From Bacteroidota bacterium (GTDB lineage Bacteria; Bacteroidota; Bacteroidia; Chitinophagales; Saprospiraceae), in assembly GCA_016234735.1 (NCBI GenBank), contig JACRAN010000089.1:1-40038 (forward strand): 40,038 nucleotides of DNA, given 5' to 3'. The notes beneath the pieces are model-generated. The model had not been told where the DNA came from. It saw nothing but the letters and a program-made list of their open reading frames with translations, and did no database searches. Shown here piece after piece: positions 33,046 through 40,038 of the stretch. Both the position numbers and the translations under genes were made by a program. Positions within the stretch are counted from its first letter, which is position 1. Every line of letters starts with the position of its first letter.

Positions 33046-33567
33046 TTACTGTTTCGGTTTTTTGAAAATGGGCACGGTGGAGCAAGGCTCCCCGAACATG
33101 ATGCTTTGGGCGTGGGGTTGCAGCTTGCGGGTCAGTTCGACGTAGGCGGAGGGCGGCACGGGCTTGTCGCTGCAACCTTTCACCACTACCCGCTGGCCAG
33201 CGTATCGCGCAACATCCACTTCATTGAGGGCTTTTTGGAAAATATGCTTGTAAAATTCCTCTGCCGTGCCCTGGAAAATATCGGCGGCGAACGGTGCAGC
33301 GCACACCGCCACGAGCATGTACGCCCAGGTGGGGATGATGGCATCCGCCGAACAAAACACCGCGAGATTTTTGCCTTCGTACTGCGCCCAGTCATGCACG
33401 GCCAGCGCTTCCCGGAAGTCTTTTTCCTTTAAAATCAGCCCCATGAACAGGAAGTCCTTGAGGTCGAAAAGCGCCATTTCTTCCTTCGGAAAATAGTCCT
33501 CCAGCCGCAGCGTCACTAATCCGCTGCCCGCTACCCGGTTCACCAAAGGTTGTTCGATGTTTTGCAT
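33046..33567 (-). CDS. DUF2480 family protein
   Basis: The 173-residue protein has the DUF2480 features QPLVNRVAGSGLVTLRLEDYFP, FDLKDFLFMGLILKEKDFREAL, NLAVFCSADAIIPTWAYML and VVVKGCSDKPVPPSAYVELTRKL. This is a conserved Bacteroidota protein of unknown function; two conserved Cys (FCSAD and KGCSD) suggest metal or redox binding. It lies 24 bp after the methyltransferase stop and 32 bp before the transglycosylase gene. Confidence 0.85.
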   Translation of the reverse strand: MQNIEQPLVNRVAGSGLVTLRLEDYFPKEEMALFDLKDFLFMGLILKEKDFREALAVHDWAQYEGKNLAVFCSADAIIPTWAYMLVAVCAAPFAADIFQGTAEEFYKHIFQKALNEVDVARYAGQRVVVKGCSDKPVPPSAYVELTRKLQPHAQSIMFGEPCSTVPIFKKPKQ

Positions 33568-33591
33568 GGATTGAATTGATTAGTTTTGGAA

Positions 33592-34854
33592 TTATTGAGT
33601 TGGCAATTGAAATTCCGTCTCCGAATAATTGCCGTTTACAAAAATTGTGTAGTTGTTGATTAAATGTTGTTTTACTTTCATTGTCACTTTTGGCTGCTCG
33701 TCTTCTTCTTGGTCAGAGAACAAATCTACCCGTTTAATTTTTTCTACGGGTTTGTCCTCATTCAGGTGATCGTCAAGTGTCTGCGTACCGTTCTGGAAAC
33801 GATTGAGCATTACTTTCATTGATTCACTGCCAATGTCGATACCTATCCAGTTGCGATGAAGTTCATCTGCTGCGACCAAGGTTGTTCCGGAGCCGGCAAA
33901 ACAGTCCATGACCAAATCGCCTTTGTTGGATGAAGCAAGGATAATCCGCTTCAACATTTCAATGTTTTTTTCAGTCGGATAGCCTGTCGTTTGCGTGTTT
34001 TGGTTATTTACGTCCAAATAGTCAAGCCAAATGTCCTGCATTGAAATGCCGTTACTTTCGTCCAAATAAACTTTACGTCTTGGATTGCCGTTTTTGCTCC
34101 AATAAATTTCTCCTTTGCGGTCCAATTCGTCTAATTTGTCAGGTGTGAATTGCCAATGTTTGCCTTCCGGTGGCATCATTCCCCGCCATATTGTTCCTGT
34201 TGTTCCATTCCTTGTCCCCGGGGCGTGAATAGGCACTCTCTTGTGTCGTCTGCCGGTTTCTACTTCAATAAATGGATACTCTTTCAAAATTTTTTCATCG
34301 GTCCACTGGTCGTATTGCTTGTTCCATACTGTGTTTGTTGATTTGGTATAAAACAAAATATAGTCGGAAATATTACCGAACGAGTTTTTGGTGAAGTTTT
34401 TTGATTTGCATTTTTTTCGGGTAATCATGCTGCGGAAATTTACAGCACCAAAAATTTCATCCATTAAAATCTTGATGTTAAAAACCATCTTATTGTCAAG
34501 ATGAACATAAATAGAGCCGTCATCAGCTAATAGCTCTTTCATAAGTAAAATGCGTTCCCGCATAAAACTTAGATACGCTTCTCCTGTCAATAAGTCGGTA
34601 TAAGCATCTTGTTGTTTTCGTGTCTGAAAAACACTGTTCGTTGCGTATGGCGGGTCAATATAAATCAGTCGCACTTTCCCTTTGATGGATTCGTCATTCA
34701 ATAAATCCCTCATCACCACAAGATTATCACCAAAGTACAAACGGTTGGGAGTGTTCCCATTTTGCCAAATGGGGTGAAAAGCAAAGTGTTCATTTTGGGA
34801 ATTGCCGATATGCAACTCACCATTCCATTTTGTCTTTGGTATGCCGGTTGCCAT
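33592..34854 (-). CDS. Site-specific DNA methyltransferase (beta-class, N6-adenine or N4-cytosine)
   Basis: The 420-residue protein has motif IV DPPY at 67-70 and motif I DCFAGSGTT at 317-325; this order (catalytic motif before AdoMet-binding motif) defines the beta class. The roughly 170 residues between them form the target-recognition region. It begins 3 nt after the adjacent nuclease-like gene, so the two form a type II-like restriction-modification pair. Its DNA is clearly AT-richer than its neighbours (one sampled line, 34501-34560, is 38% G+C against 72% for 32581-32640), which suggests transfer. Confidence 0.92.
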   Translation of the reverse strand: MATGIPKTKWNGELHIGNSQNEHFAFHPIWQNGNTPNRLYFGDNLVVMRDLLNDESIKGKVRLIYIDPPYATNSVFQTRKQQDAYTDLLTGEAYLSFMRERILLMKELLADDGSIYVHLDNKMVFNIKILMDEIFGAVNFRSMITRKKCKSKNFTKNSFGNISDYILFYTKSTNTVWNKQYDQWTDEKILKEYPFIEVETGRRHKRVPIHAPGTRNGTTGTIWRGMMPPEGKHWQFTPDKLDELDRKGEIYWSKNGNPRRKVYLDESNGISMQDIWLDYLDVNNQNTQTTGYPTEKNIEMLKRIILASSNKGDLVMDCFAGSGTTLVAADELHRNWIGIDIGSESMKVMLNRFQNGTQTLDDHLNEDKPVEKIKRVDLFSDQEEDEQPKVTMKVKQHLINNYTIFVNGNYSETEFQLPTQ

Positions 34855-34857
34855 GTT

Positions 34858-35739
34858 TTACAATTTAGAGTTTAACCATTCTTTGGTAATCCTTTCCGTT
34901 ACCATTCTCAAAGTCAATACCATGATTTTTCCTTTCCAACTTTCCTCCAAAGTTGAGTAGTCGTTCCACATTGAACCGAGTAATAGTCCGGGGCCATCGT
35001 TTATGAAAATAAGTTTTGTGTTAAGTCCCATTTCCCTGGTATAACCAAGAAACTCATTTGCACAGTTAGCGTATCCGCCCGTTCTGTCGTCTTCCTGCGC
35101 CCCGCCTCTGTCGGAATCGTATCGAGCCAAACCAATGGCAAGTACATTTTCTTCGTCTTTAATTGCGAAGTCAATTGGCCGGTTTGGGTTGGGGTAATTT
35201 TCAAAAACTTCCTTCATCAAAATGTCCTTGCCTGCCCGCTCCGGCCCGATTATTTGAAGTTTTGGAAAATTGCTTCGGAATAATTCAAAAAACCGCTCGG
35301 TTAAATCATATCCCTTTTTGCCCCTGTCTTTATATTCCCAAAGCAAGGCGCACATTACCTCGTCCCTTAACGGCCTGCCGCTAAATGCTTTTTGAACTTC
35401 GGTAATTGGCCTGAACTTACTGTTGAACTCTTTCTCAAATTCTGCTGCCTTTGTTTTCCGCTTCGTCATTTCAACGGGCAAGACCGGGCAAACATAGCGC
35501 TTGAAAACCCTGAGAAGTTGAACCCTCATCCAGGGTTCGGATACTTCTGCTATTTCGAGGAAAAGCCGGGAAGATGATTCGGAGGATTTCACAAGCTGTC
35601 CGAATAAAACCAAAACTGGTTTGTACAGGTTGCAGGCATCTTTCAGGATGTCGGGGTAATACTCGCCACCAGCCAATGTGATCCAGTTGGAAGCGTCTTT
35701 TTTATAATCCGCAAATGAACCTTGCATTGCTTTTTTCAT
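34858..35739 (-). CDS. Probable type II restriction endonuclease
   Basis: The 293-residue protein precedes the methyltransferase by 3 nt on the same strand. The C-terminal half holds RPIDFAIKDEENVLAIGLARYDSDRGGAQEDDRTGG and LIFINDGPGLLLGSMWNDY. The acidic positions in PIDFAI and ARYDSDRGG could belong to a PD-(D/E)xK-type site, but the usual ExK is not plain. I rely mainly on context: a non-helicase protein coupled to a beta-class methyltransferase. Specificity is unknown. It shares the low G+C of the methyltransferase gene. Confidence 0.75.
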   Translation of the reverse strand: MKKAMQGSFADYKKDASNWITLAGGEYYPDILKDACNLYKPVLVLFGQLVKSSESSSRLFLEIAEVSEPWMRVQLLRVFKRYVCPVLPVEMTKRKTKAAEFEKEFNSKFRPITEVQKAFSGRPLRDEVMCALLWEYKDRGKKGYDLTERFFELFRSNFPKLQIIGPERAGKDILMKEVFENYPNPNRPIDFAIKDEENVLAIGLARYDSDRGGAQEDDRTGGYANCANEFLGYTREMGLNTKLIFINDGPGLLLGSMWNDYSTLEESWKGKIMVLTLRMVTERITKEWLNSKL

Positions 35740-35785
35740 TATTGCGATATCTAAAAAATATAGTCCGGCGATAGGCGAACAGCCC

Positions 35786-35813
35786 TCAATTCTCCATTTT
35801 CAATTTTCCATTT
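35786..35813. repeat. Heptamer array (TCmATTT)4 across the scpB stop codon
   Basis: Four units of about TCCATTT/TCAATTT lie here. The scpB frame enters it, so its last residues (EMEN) and its stop codon (TGA, 35800-35802) are made from array sequence. Confidence 0.8.
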
Positions 35814-36402
35814 CTCCAACTCCTCCCGTCACCACCTCTTCAATCGGTGCCCGTTCGCCGATCTCAGTGTCCGGGTCTTTGAAATCTTTCGGCCTCGGCA
35901 GGTCGCTCAGGTTCCGCAGGCCGAAGTAGTCCATGAACTTGATACTGGTGCCGTAGAGCAGCGGTCGGCCCGGCCCGTCGCTGCGGCCGGTAATGGAAAC
36001 AAGTTCTTTTTCCAGAAGTTTTTGCAGGGAGTAGTCGCTGCTCACACCCCTGATTTGCTCGATCTCGGTTTTCGACACCGGCTGCTTGTACGCTATGACG
36101 GCCAGCGTCTCGATGGCGGCCTGCGAGAGCCGCTTTTTGGTGGTCTGCTTCAGCCAGGTACCAACGACGGGGTGGTAGGCTCCCTTCGTCATGAAGTGCA
36201 GGCCACCTGCGATTTCCACCAGTTCAATGGCGAAGTCGTCGGCAGCGTAGCGGGCCTTCACTTGGTTGACAGCAGCAGCGATGTCCTCCTCCGAAAACTC
36301 TGTCCCGAAGGTTTCATCCAAGCACTGCCGGATGTCTTCGTGCGAAACGGGCGTGTCCGTTGCGAACACCAGGGCTTCGATATGTTGGGCTAATTTTTCC
36401 AA
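35800..36402 (-). CDS. scpB: Chromosome segregation protein ScpB
   Basis: ScpB binds ScpA and SMC in the condensin-like complex. From the TTG at 36402 the protein has 200 residues and starts LEKLAQHIEALVFATDTPVS, as expected of the family. It contains two winged-helix domains; KKRLSQAAIETLAVIAYKQPVSKTEIEQIRGVSSDYSLQKLLEKELVSITGRSDGPGRPLLYGTS is diagnostic. An upstream in-frame GTG at 36477 would add 25 residues, but these are encoded by an octamer array and do not look native. The C-terminal residues also come from a repeat array. ScpA is not in the window. Confidence 0.9.
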   Translation of the reverse strand: MEKLAQHIEALVFATDTPVSHEDIRQCLDETFGTEFSEEDIAAAVNQVKARYAADDFAIELVEIAGGLHFMTKGAYHPVVGTWLKQTTKKRLSQAAIETLAVIAYKQPVSKTEIEQIRGVSSDYSLQKLLEKELVSITGRSDGPGRPLLYGTSIKFMDYFGLRNLSDLPRPKDFKDPDTEIGERAPIEEVVTGGVGEMEN

Positions 36403-36434
36403 GGAATGAAGGATTGTGGGATTGAAGGATTCAA
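36403..36434. repeat. Octamer array (GGATTGAA)4 touching the scpB start codon
   Basis: Four degenerate units of GGATTGAA run from 36403 to 36434. The array begins at the base next to the TTG start at 36400-36402, the same placement as the heptamer array at rodA. Confidence 0.8.
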
Positions 36435-36479
36435 GACTTCGGAGGGCAAAAATAGGTAAAAAATCGGGGCGATGCACCC

Positions 36480-37448
36480 TCAGTTTTGCGGTTTCAGGTG
36501 CCCGCAGGCTTGCTCCATCTGGTCTAAAAACAGACGGTTGGTGGTCAAAGCTGCGAAGGTTTCCTGGTTGTGTTCGAGGTTGTAGGCGGGTTTGGTGCCC
36601 TGAAAATAAATGTCGGCCAGCGCCTTCACGCCGTTGAATTCAAAGGCGGTTTTCATAAAACAAGCCGTCATGCCGGGCGGTGCGCCGGGGTGGAGGCGGT
36701 CGTGTACGGTGGCGGCCCGCTGCTTGTAAACCTCGATTTGCCGCTCCGACGGGCGGCTGAACAAAATCTGGTTTACCTCGGGCCGGGCCGGCGAGTAGCG
36801 CACGGTGAACTCGTCGCCGGGTTCGAGCGGCATGCTGTTGGCCAGCAAAATCAGGGTCTCCGATTGGAGGAGCGACGGTGATGTGACGCTTTGGTTCCCG
36901 GCCACGAACTGGTAGGAAATGTCCGGCTTTGAGGCCCCGGTTTTCAGGCTGATTTTGCCGATGGTTTCCCGGCTGTTTTTGGCCAGCATTTCTTCGATTC
37001 TGGTCGCCGGGCTTTTTTTTGCCTGCTGCTGCCAGAAGACGAAGGCCGTGACCAGCAACGCCATCACCCCGATGGAAATCAGCAGTTGTTTGAAAAACTT
37101 GCGTTCCAGGGCATTCCTGGCCCGGTTCCTCGGCGTGTCGGCCTGCTTGTCGATGTTGAAAAAATAGAACATTTCGCCGCCCCGCCGTTCCAGTTTGATG
37201 TGGCAGAGTTCGTCTTCGATGAAAAACGTGTACTCCTTCGAGTCGAACACCTTGAAGTCGATGGTAGTGATTTTTGAACCGATATAAATGAGCAGGTGGC
37301 CCGTCTTGGGGCCATGAAACAGGCCGACAGGATAGTTTCTGCCCCCGCCGGCGACGTATACCCAGGTGTAGTGGTTCAAAAGCGTGGAAGGTTTTTTCGC
37401 TGAAAAGTGAGCCACAAAGGTAACGTGTCCGATGGTTGAAAGAAACAT
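36480..37448 (-). CDS. Single-pass membrane protein of unknown function
   Basis: The 322-residue protein from the ATG at 37448 has an N-terminal soluble part (about 1-125, with HYTWVYVAGGGRNYPVGLFHGPKTGHLLIYIGSKITTIDF and FSIDKQ-like helices), one transmembrane helix (about 124-145, LLISIGVMALLVTAFVFW), and a C-terminal domain (about 160-322) that ends with an all-helical segment. I do not recognise a family. It ends 78 nt before the scpB start, so the two may share a transcript. Confidence 0.75.
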   Translation of the reverse strand: MFLSTIGHVTFVAHFSAKKPSTLLNHYTWVYVAGGGRNYPVGLFHGPKTGHLLIYIGSKITTIDFKVFDSKEYTFFIEDELCHIKLERRGGEMFYFFNIDKQADTPRNRARNALERKFFKQLLISIGVMALLVTAFVFWQQQAKKSPATRIEEMLAKNSRETIGKISLKTGASKPDISYQFVAGNQSVTSPSLLQSETLILLANSMPLEPGDEFTVRYSPARPEVNQILFSRPSERQIEVYKQRAATVHDRLHPGAPPGMTACFMKTAFEFNGVKALADIYFQGTKPAYNLEHNQETFAALTTNRLFLDQMEQACGHLKPQN

Positions 37449-37578
37449 GCAGCCGGGCACGATTTTGACTTAAAACCCGGCGGCAGGGAAGCACGGCCAG
37501 CACCTCTATCTTTCAGTTAAATGTCTGTTAAATGAGCCAAAGGCGGTTTCCAAGTGTTAAATTTGTCAAGTTTGTACG

Positions 37579-37611
37579 TTGGCAGGGAAGCAAAACTACC
37601 GGCTAACTTTG
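37579..37611 (+). promoter_or_regulatory. Promoter of the two-component system
   Basis: TTG at 37579-37581, a 22-nt spacer, and TAACTTTG at 37604-37611 fit the consensus. The start codon at 37628 follows by only 16 nt, so the leader is very short. Confidence 0.65.
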
Positions 37612-37627
37612 GGGCAATATTCTGAAC

Positions 37628-39148
37628 ATGAATAAAAAAGCTATCTGGCTAATCATCGGTTTAATGAGCGCAGCCCTCGTCGGCATAGCGGGGATGCAGG
37701 TAAAGTGGATCGTGGATTCGCTCGGGGCCAATGAAGAACAGTTCAACAACCGCGTGTTTGAAGCCCTGAACGGGGTGGTGGACAAACTGGAATACCAGGA
37801 AAACGTGGAAGCCCTGCGCCACGTGGACAACGGCTTTGCCCAGGAATATTACGAAGAAGATTTGCGCCAGCGGATAGAAACAGGTGAGTTTGATGTATCG
37901 GTAAATCCGGCTGATGCCAAAGACGGCCACATCCACCTGACCAAACAAGAGTTGATCCAATTATCGCTGACCTCCAATACCTGCAATTGCTCCAACTGCC
38001 GGGCCGAAAAAGCCCGGATGCTCACCCAACTCGTCAGCTACACGAAGGGACTGGATTTCGCTCCCATCGTTGACCGCATCGAACTGGAGCACTTGAGCAT
38101 GTTTTTAAAACAGGAATTGCAGAACAAAGGCATCAAAATCCCCTACCGCTATGGGGTTTTCGACAACCGCAAAAGCAGTTTTGTCATCGCCGATGGCCGC
38201 TACATGGTGGAGGACAGCCACTCGCAGCCGACGCTGGAAGGCTACAAAAACCTGAACAACAGCGAGTACCGTGTCAACCTGTTCCAGCAGGACGTGGAGT
38301 CGCCGGGGATGCTGATGGTTTTTTTTCCGAACAAGGGCAGTTTTATCTGGAGTTCGGTGCTGAAAACGCTGCTCGGATCCATCCTTTTCATGGGCATCAT
38401 CCTGTTTTGTTTTGTGTACACGATTTCCGTGATTTTCCGCCAGAAAAAACTCTCGGAGATGAAGAACGACTTCATCAACAACATGACGCACGAGTTCAAG
38501 ACGCCCATCGCCACCATCTCGCTCGCTTCCGACAGCATTTCCAGCCCAATGGTCATCCATTCGCCCGACAAGATCCGCCGCTTCACCGACATCATCCGGC
38601 AGGAGAACAAACGCATGAACAACCAGGTGGAAAAAGTGCTGCAAATGGCACAAATCGACCGGCAGGATTACACGTTGAAACTCACCGATGTGAACCTCCA
38701 CGATGTCATCACACAGGCCATCGGGTACATCACCCTGCAAGTGGAAAAACGGGACGGTACCGTGACCGCTGACCTGCAAGCCACGCAGCCCGTCGTGCAG
38801 GGCGACATGACGCATATCTCCAACATTATCAACAACTTATTGGACAACGCCAACAAGTATTCCCCCGAGAAACCGGAAATTTCCGTGACGACACGCAATG
38901 TGCCGGGGGGTGCCGAAGTTATAGTCAGCGACAAGGGAATCGGGATGACGAAAGAGGCCCGGAAGCATATTTTTGAAAAATTTTACCGGGTGCATACCGG
39001 CAACCTTCACGATGTGAAGGGCTTCGGCCTCGGCCTCAGCTACGTGAAAGCGATGATGGACACCCACAAGGGCAAGGTGGACGTGAAAAGTGAACTGGGA
39101 AAGGGGAGTAGTTTCATTTTGTTTTTTCCGTCCAACACTGAATCCTGA
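37628..39148 (+). CDS. Sensor histidine kinase (RprX-like)
   Basis: This is a membrane-bound sensor kinase of 506 residues. Transmembrane helices are about 5-27 and 246-270; the extracytoplasmic sensor part between them is about 218 residues long and holds a CxCxxC motif (Cys119, Cys121, Cys124). The HisKA domain has His288 in NNMTHEFKTP. The HATPase domain shows N box NLLDNANKYSP, GIGM (G1) and GFGLGLSYVKAMM (G2). It lies 38 bp before its response regulator. It resembles the RprX family of Bacteroidota; the signal is unknown. Confidence 0.93.
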   Translation: MNKKAIWLIIGLMSAALVGIAGMQVKWIVDSLGANEEQFNNRVFEALNGVVDKLEYQENVEALRHVDNGFAQEYYEEDLRQRIETGEFDVSVNPADAKDGHIHLTKQELIQLSLTSNTCNCSNCRAEKARMLTQLVSYTKGLDFAPIVDRIELEHLSMFLKQELQNKGIKIPYRYGVFDNRKSSFVIADGRYMVEDSHSQPTLEGYKNLNNSEYRVNLFQQDVESPGMLMVFFPNKGSFIWSSVLKTLLGSILFMGIILFCFVYTISVIFRQKKLSEMKNDFINNMTHEFKTPIATISLASDSISSPMVIHSPDKIRRFTDIIRQENKRMNNQVEKVLQMAQIDRQDYTLKLTDVNLHDVITQAIGYITLQVEKRDGTVTADLQATQPVVQGDMTHISNIINNLLDNANKYSPEKPEISVTTRNVPGGAEVIVSDKGIGMTKEARKHIFEKFYRVHTGNLHDVKGFGLGLSYVKAMMDTHKGKVDVKSELGKGSSFILFFPSNTES

Positions 39149-39186
39149 TTAGCAACGAAACAACAATTCAAAAACCCACTGATAAA

Positions 39187-39915
39187 ATGACTGATACCAC
39201 ACGTGGAAACATACTTCTGGTTGAAGATGACCAAAATTTCGGGGACGTGCTGCGCTCTTACCTCGAAATGAACGATTACGAAGTCACACTTGCCATTGAC
39301 GGCATCAAAGGCATGGAAAGTTACCACCAGGGCAACTTCGACCTGTGCATTCTCGACGTGATGATGCCCCGCAAGGACGGCTTCACCGTCGCACGGGAAA
39401 TCAGGGAAAAAGACCAAACCATCCCCATCATTTTCCTCACCGCCAAAACGCTCAAGGACGACGTGTTGCAGGGCTTCAAAATCGGGGCGGACGATTACAT
39501 CACCAAGCCGTTCAACTCCGAGGAACTGCTCTTCCGCATCGGTGCCATCCTCAAACGCACCAAGCCGAAGGAAGCGCCCAAGGAAGAAGCACGGGAATAT
39601 TTCATCGGCAGGTACCACTTCAACTACCCTGTCCGCATCCTCACTTTCGACAAAAACGGCGTGGGCAGCCCTCAGTACAAACTTTCCCCGAAGGAGTCGC
39701 AATTGCTAAAAATGTTCGCCCTGAAAATGAACGATGTGCTCACCCGCTCCGAAGCCCTCACCAAAATCTGGGGCGAAGACAACTACTTCACCGCCCGCAG
39801 CATGGACGTGTTCGTAACCAAACTGCGCAAGTACCTCGCCGATGACGACAACCTCGAAATCGTCAACATTCACGGCAACGGTTTCCAGTTGTTGGAGAAG
39901 GACAAAGTGCAGTAG
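39187..39915 (+). CDS. OmpR-family response regulator (RprY-like)
   Basis: The 242-residue protein has a receiver domain (about 8-122) with acidic pocket ED/D at 13-15, phospho-acceptor Asp57 in LCILDVMMP, and the conserved Thr/Lys of FLTAKT and DYITKPF. A winged-helix DNA-binding domain follows (about 140-236), ending ARSMDVFVTKLRKYL and NIHGNGFQLLE. It is the partner of the kinase gene immediately upstream. A terminator follows, so the pair is the whole unit. Confidence 0.95.
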   Translation: MTDTTRGNILLVEDDQNFGDVLRSYLEMNDYEVTLAIDGIKGMESYHQGNFDLCILDVMMPRKDGFTVAREIREKDQTIPIIFLTAKTLKDDVLQGFKIGADDYITKPFNSEELLFRIGAILKRTKPKEAPKEEAREYFIGRYHFNYPVRILTFDKNGVGSPQYKLSPKESQLLKMFALKMNDVLTRSEALTKIWGEDNYFTARSMDVFVTKLRKYLADDDNLEIVNIHGNGFQLLEKDKVQ

Positions 39916-39923
39916 CGGGTCTT

Positions 39924-39947
39924 GAGGTATGGAGGTATGGAGGTATG
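39924..39947. repeat. Three-copy octamer (GAGGTATG)3 before a terminator
   Basis: Three perfect copies of GAGGTATG lie between the stop codon of the response regulator and the first base of the terminator stem. Confidence 0.9.
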
Positions 39948-39993
39948 AAAAAAGCCCTTCGGTAAACTTTGTGGTTCGCCGAAGGGCTTTTTT
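39948..39993. terminator. Terminator after the two-component system
   Basis: AAAAAAGCCCTTCGG at 39948-39962 pairs exactly with CCGAAGGGCTTTTTT at 39979-39993 around a 16-nt loop. Confidence 0.9.
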
Positions 39994-40001
39994 CGCTCCA
40001 T

Positions 40002-40029
40002 CCCTCATCCCTCACCCCTCATCCCTCCA
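40002..40029. repeat. Four-copy heptamer (CCCTCAT)4 after a terminator
   Basis: Four units of CCCTCAT, the second and fourth with one or two changes, start 8 nt after the terminator and reach nearly the end of the window. Confidence 0.85.
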
Positions 40030-40038
40030 TGCTCCTTC

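Overview
The window looks like a chromosomal segment of a member of the Bacteroidota, most likely a Saprospiria-type lineage. Supporting signs are: at least seven promoter-like boxes of the form TAnnTTTG, several paired with an upstream TTG or TTTG; a secreted protein ending in a type IX secretion (T9SS) sorting domain and carrying SprB-like repeats; phylum-typical families (DUF4175, DUF2480, DUF6913, an OmpA protein with TSP3-like repeats, an RprX/RprY-like two-component pair); and few Shine-Dalgarno sequences. Base composition is moderately GC-rich, except for one AT-rich restriction-modification block. I see no rRNA, CRISPR array, transposase or integrase.

Layout. 1-2.4 kb: the end of an unidentified gene, then a long acyl-CoA dehydrogenase behind a well-formed promoter with paired operator-like repeats. 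2.4-6.0 kb (minus): rodA, a small outer-membrane barrel protein and a LysM glucosaminidase, a cell-envelope group. 6.3-7.7 kb (plus): a NYN-domain protein and frr. 7.8-11.0 kb (minus): a three-gene unit made of a small DUF6922-like protein, an AbiEii-like nucleotidyltransferase and a DUF5682 protein. 11.1-16.8 kb: a ThuA lipoprotein, a large T9SS surface protein with dockerin-like and cohesin-like regions, pnuC, a Ppx/GppA phosphatase and a small lipoprotein. 17-23.6 kb (plus): a TMTC-like membrane TPR protein, a Fic AMPylase with two palindromes at its start, and a very large DUF4175 coiled-coil protein. 23.7-26.1 kb (minus): the apparent operon accA-DUF6913-dapA. 26.3-29.7 kb (plus): a decayed tRNA, tRNA-Asp, a Glu/Leu/Phe/Val dehydrogenase and an OmpA-family protein. 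29.7-33.6 kb: a possible 52-aa ORF, a secreted protein, a degenerate ECF42-like sigma factor, a lytic transglycosylase and a DUF2480 protein. 33.6-35.7 kb: the restriction-modification pair. 35.8-39.9 kb: scpB, a membrane protein, and a histidine kinase plus OmpR-type regulator.

Two observations stand out. First, short degenerate tandem repeats with 7- or 8-nt units recur at about nine places, nearly always at gene borders. They directly touch the start codons of rodA and scpB, encode the C-terminus and stop of scpB, form inverted arrays before frr and between two convergent genes, bracket the terminator after the response regulator, and add an in-frame peptide to the DUF5682 protein. The units differ in sequence but keep the same period, which suggests a common generating process. 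Second, the DUF6922-like / AbiEii-like / DUF5682 unit pairs a toxin-type nucleotidyltransferase with a large protein family normally found beside MoxR ATPase and VWA genes, none of which is present. It is the best candidate here for an undescribed conflict system.
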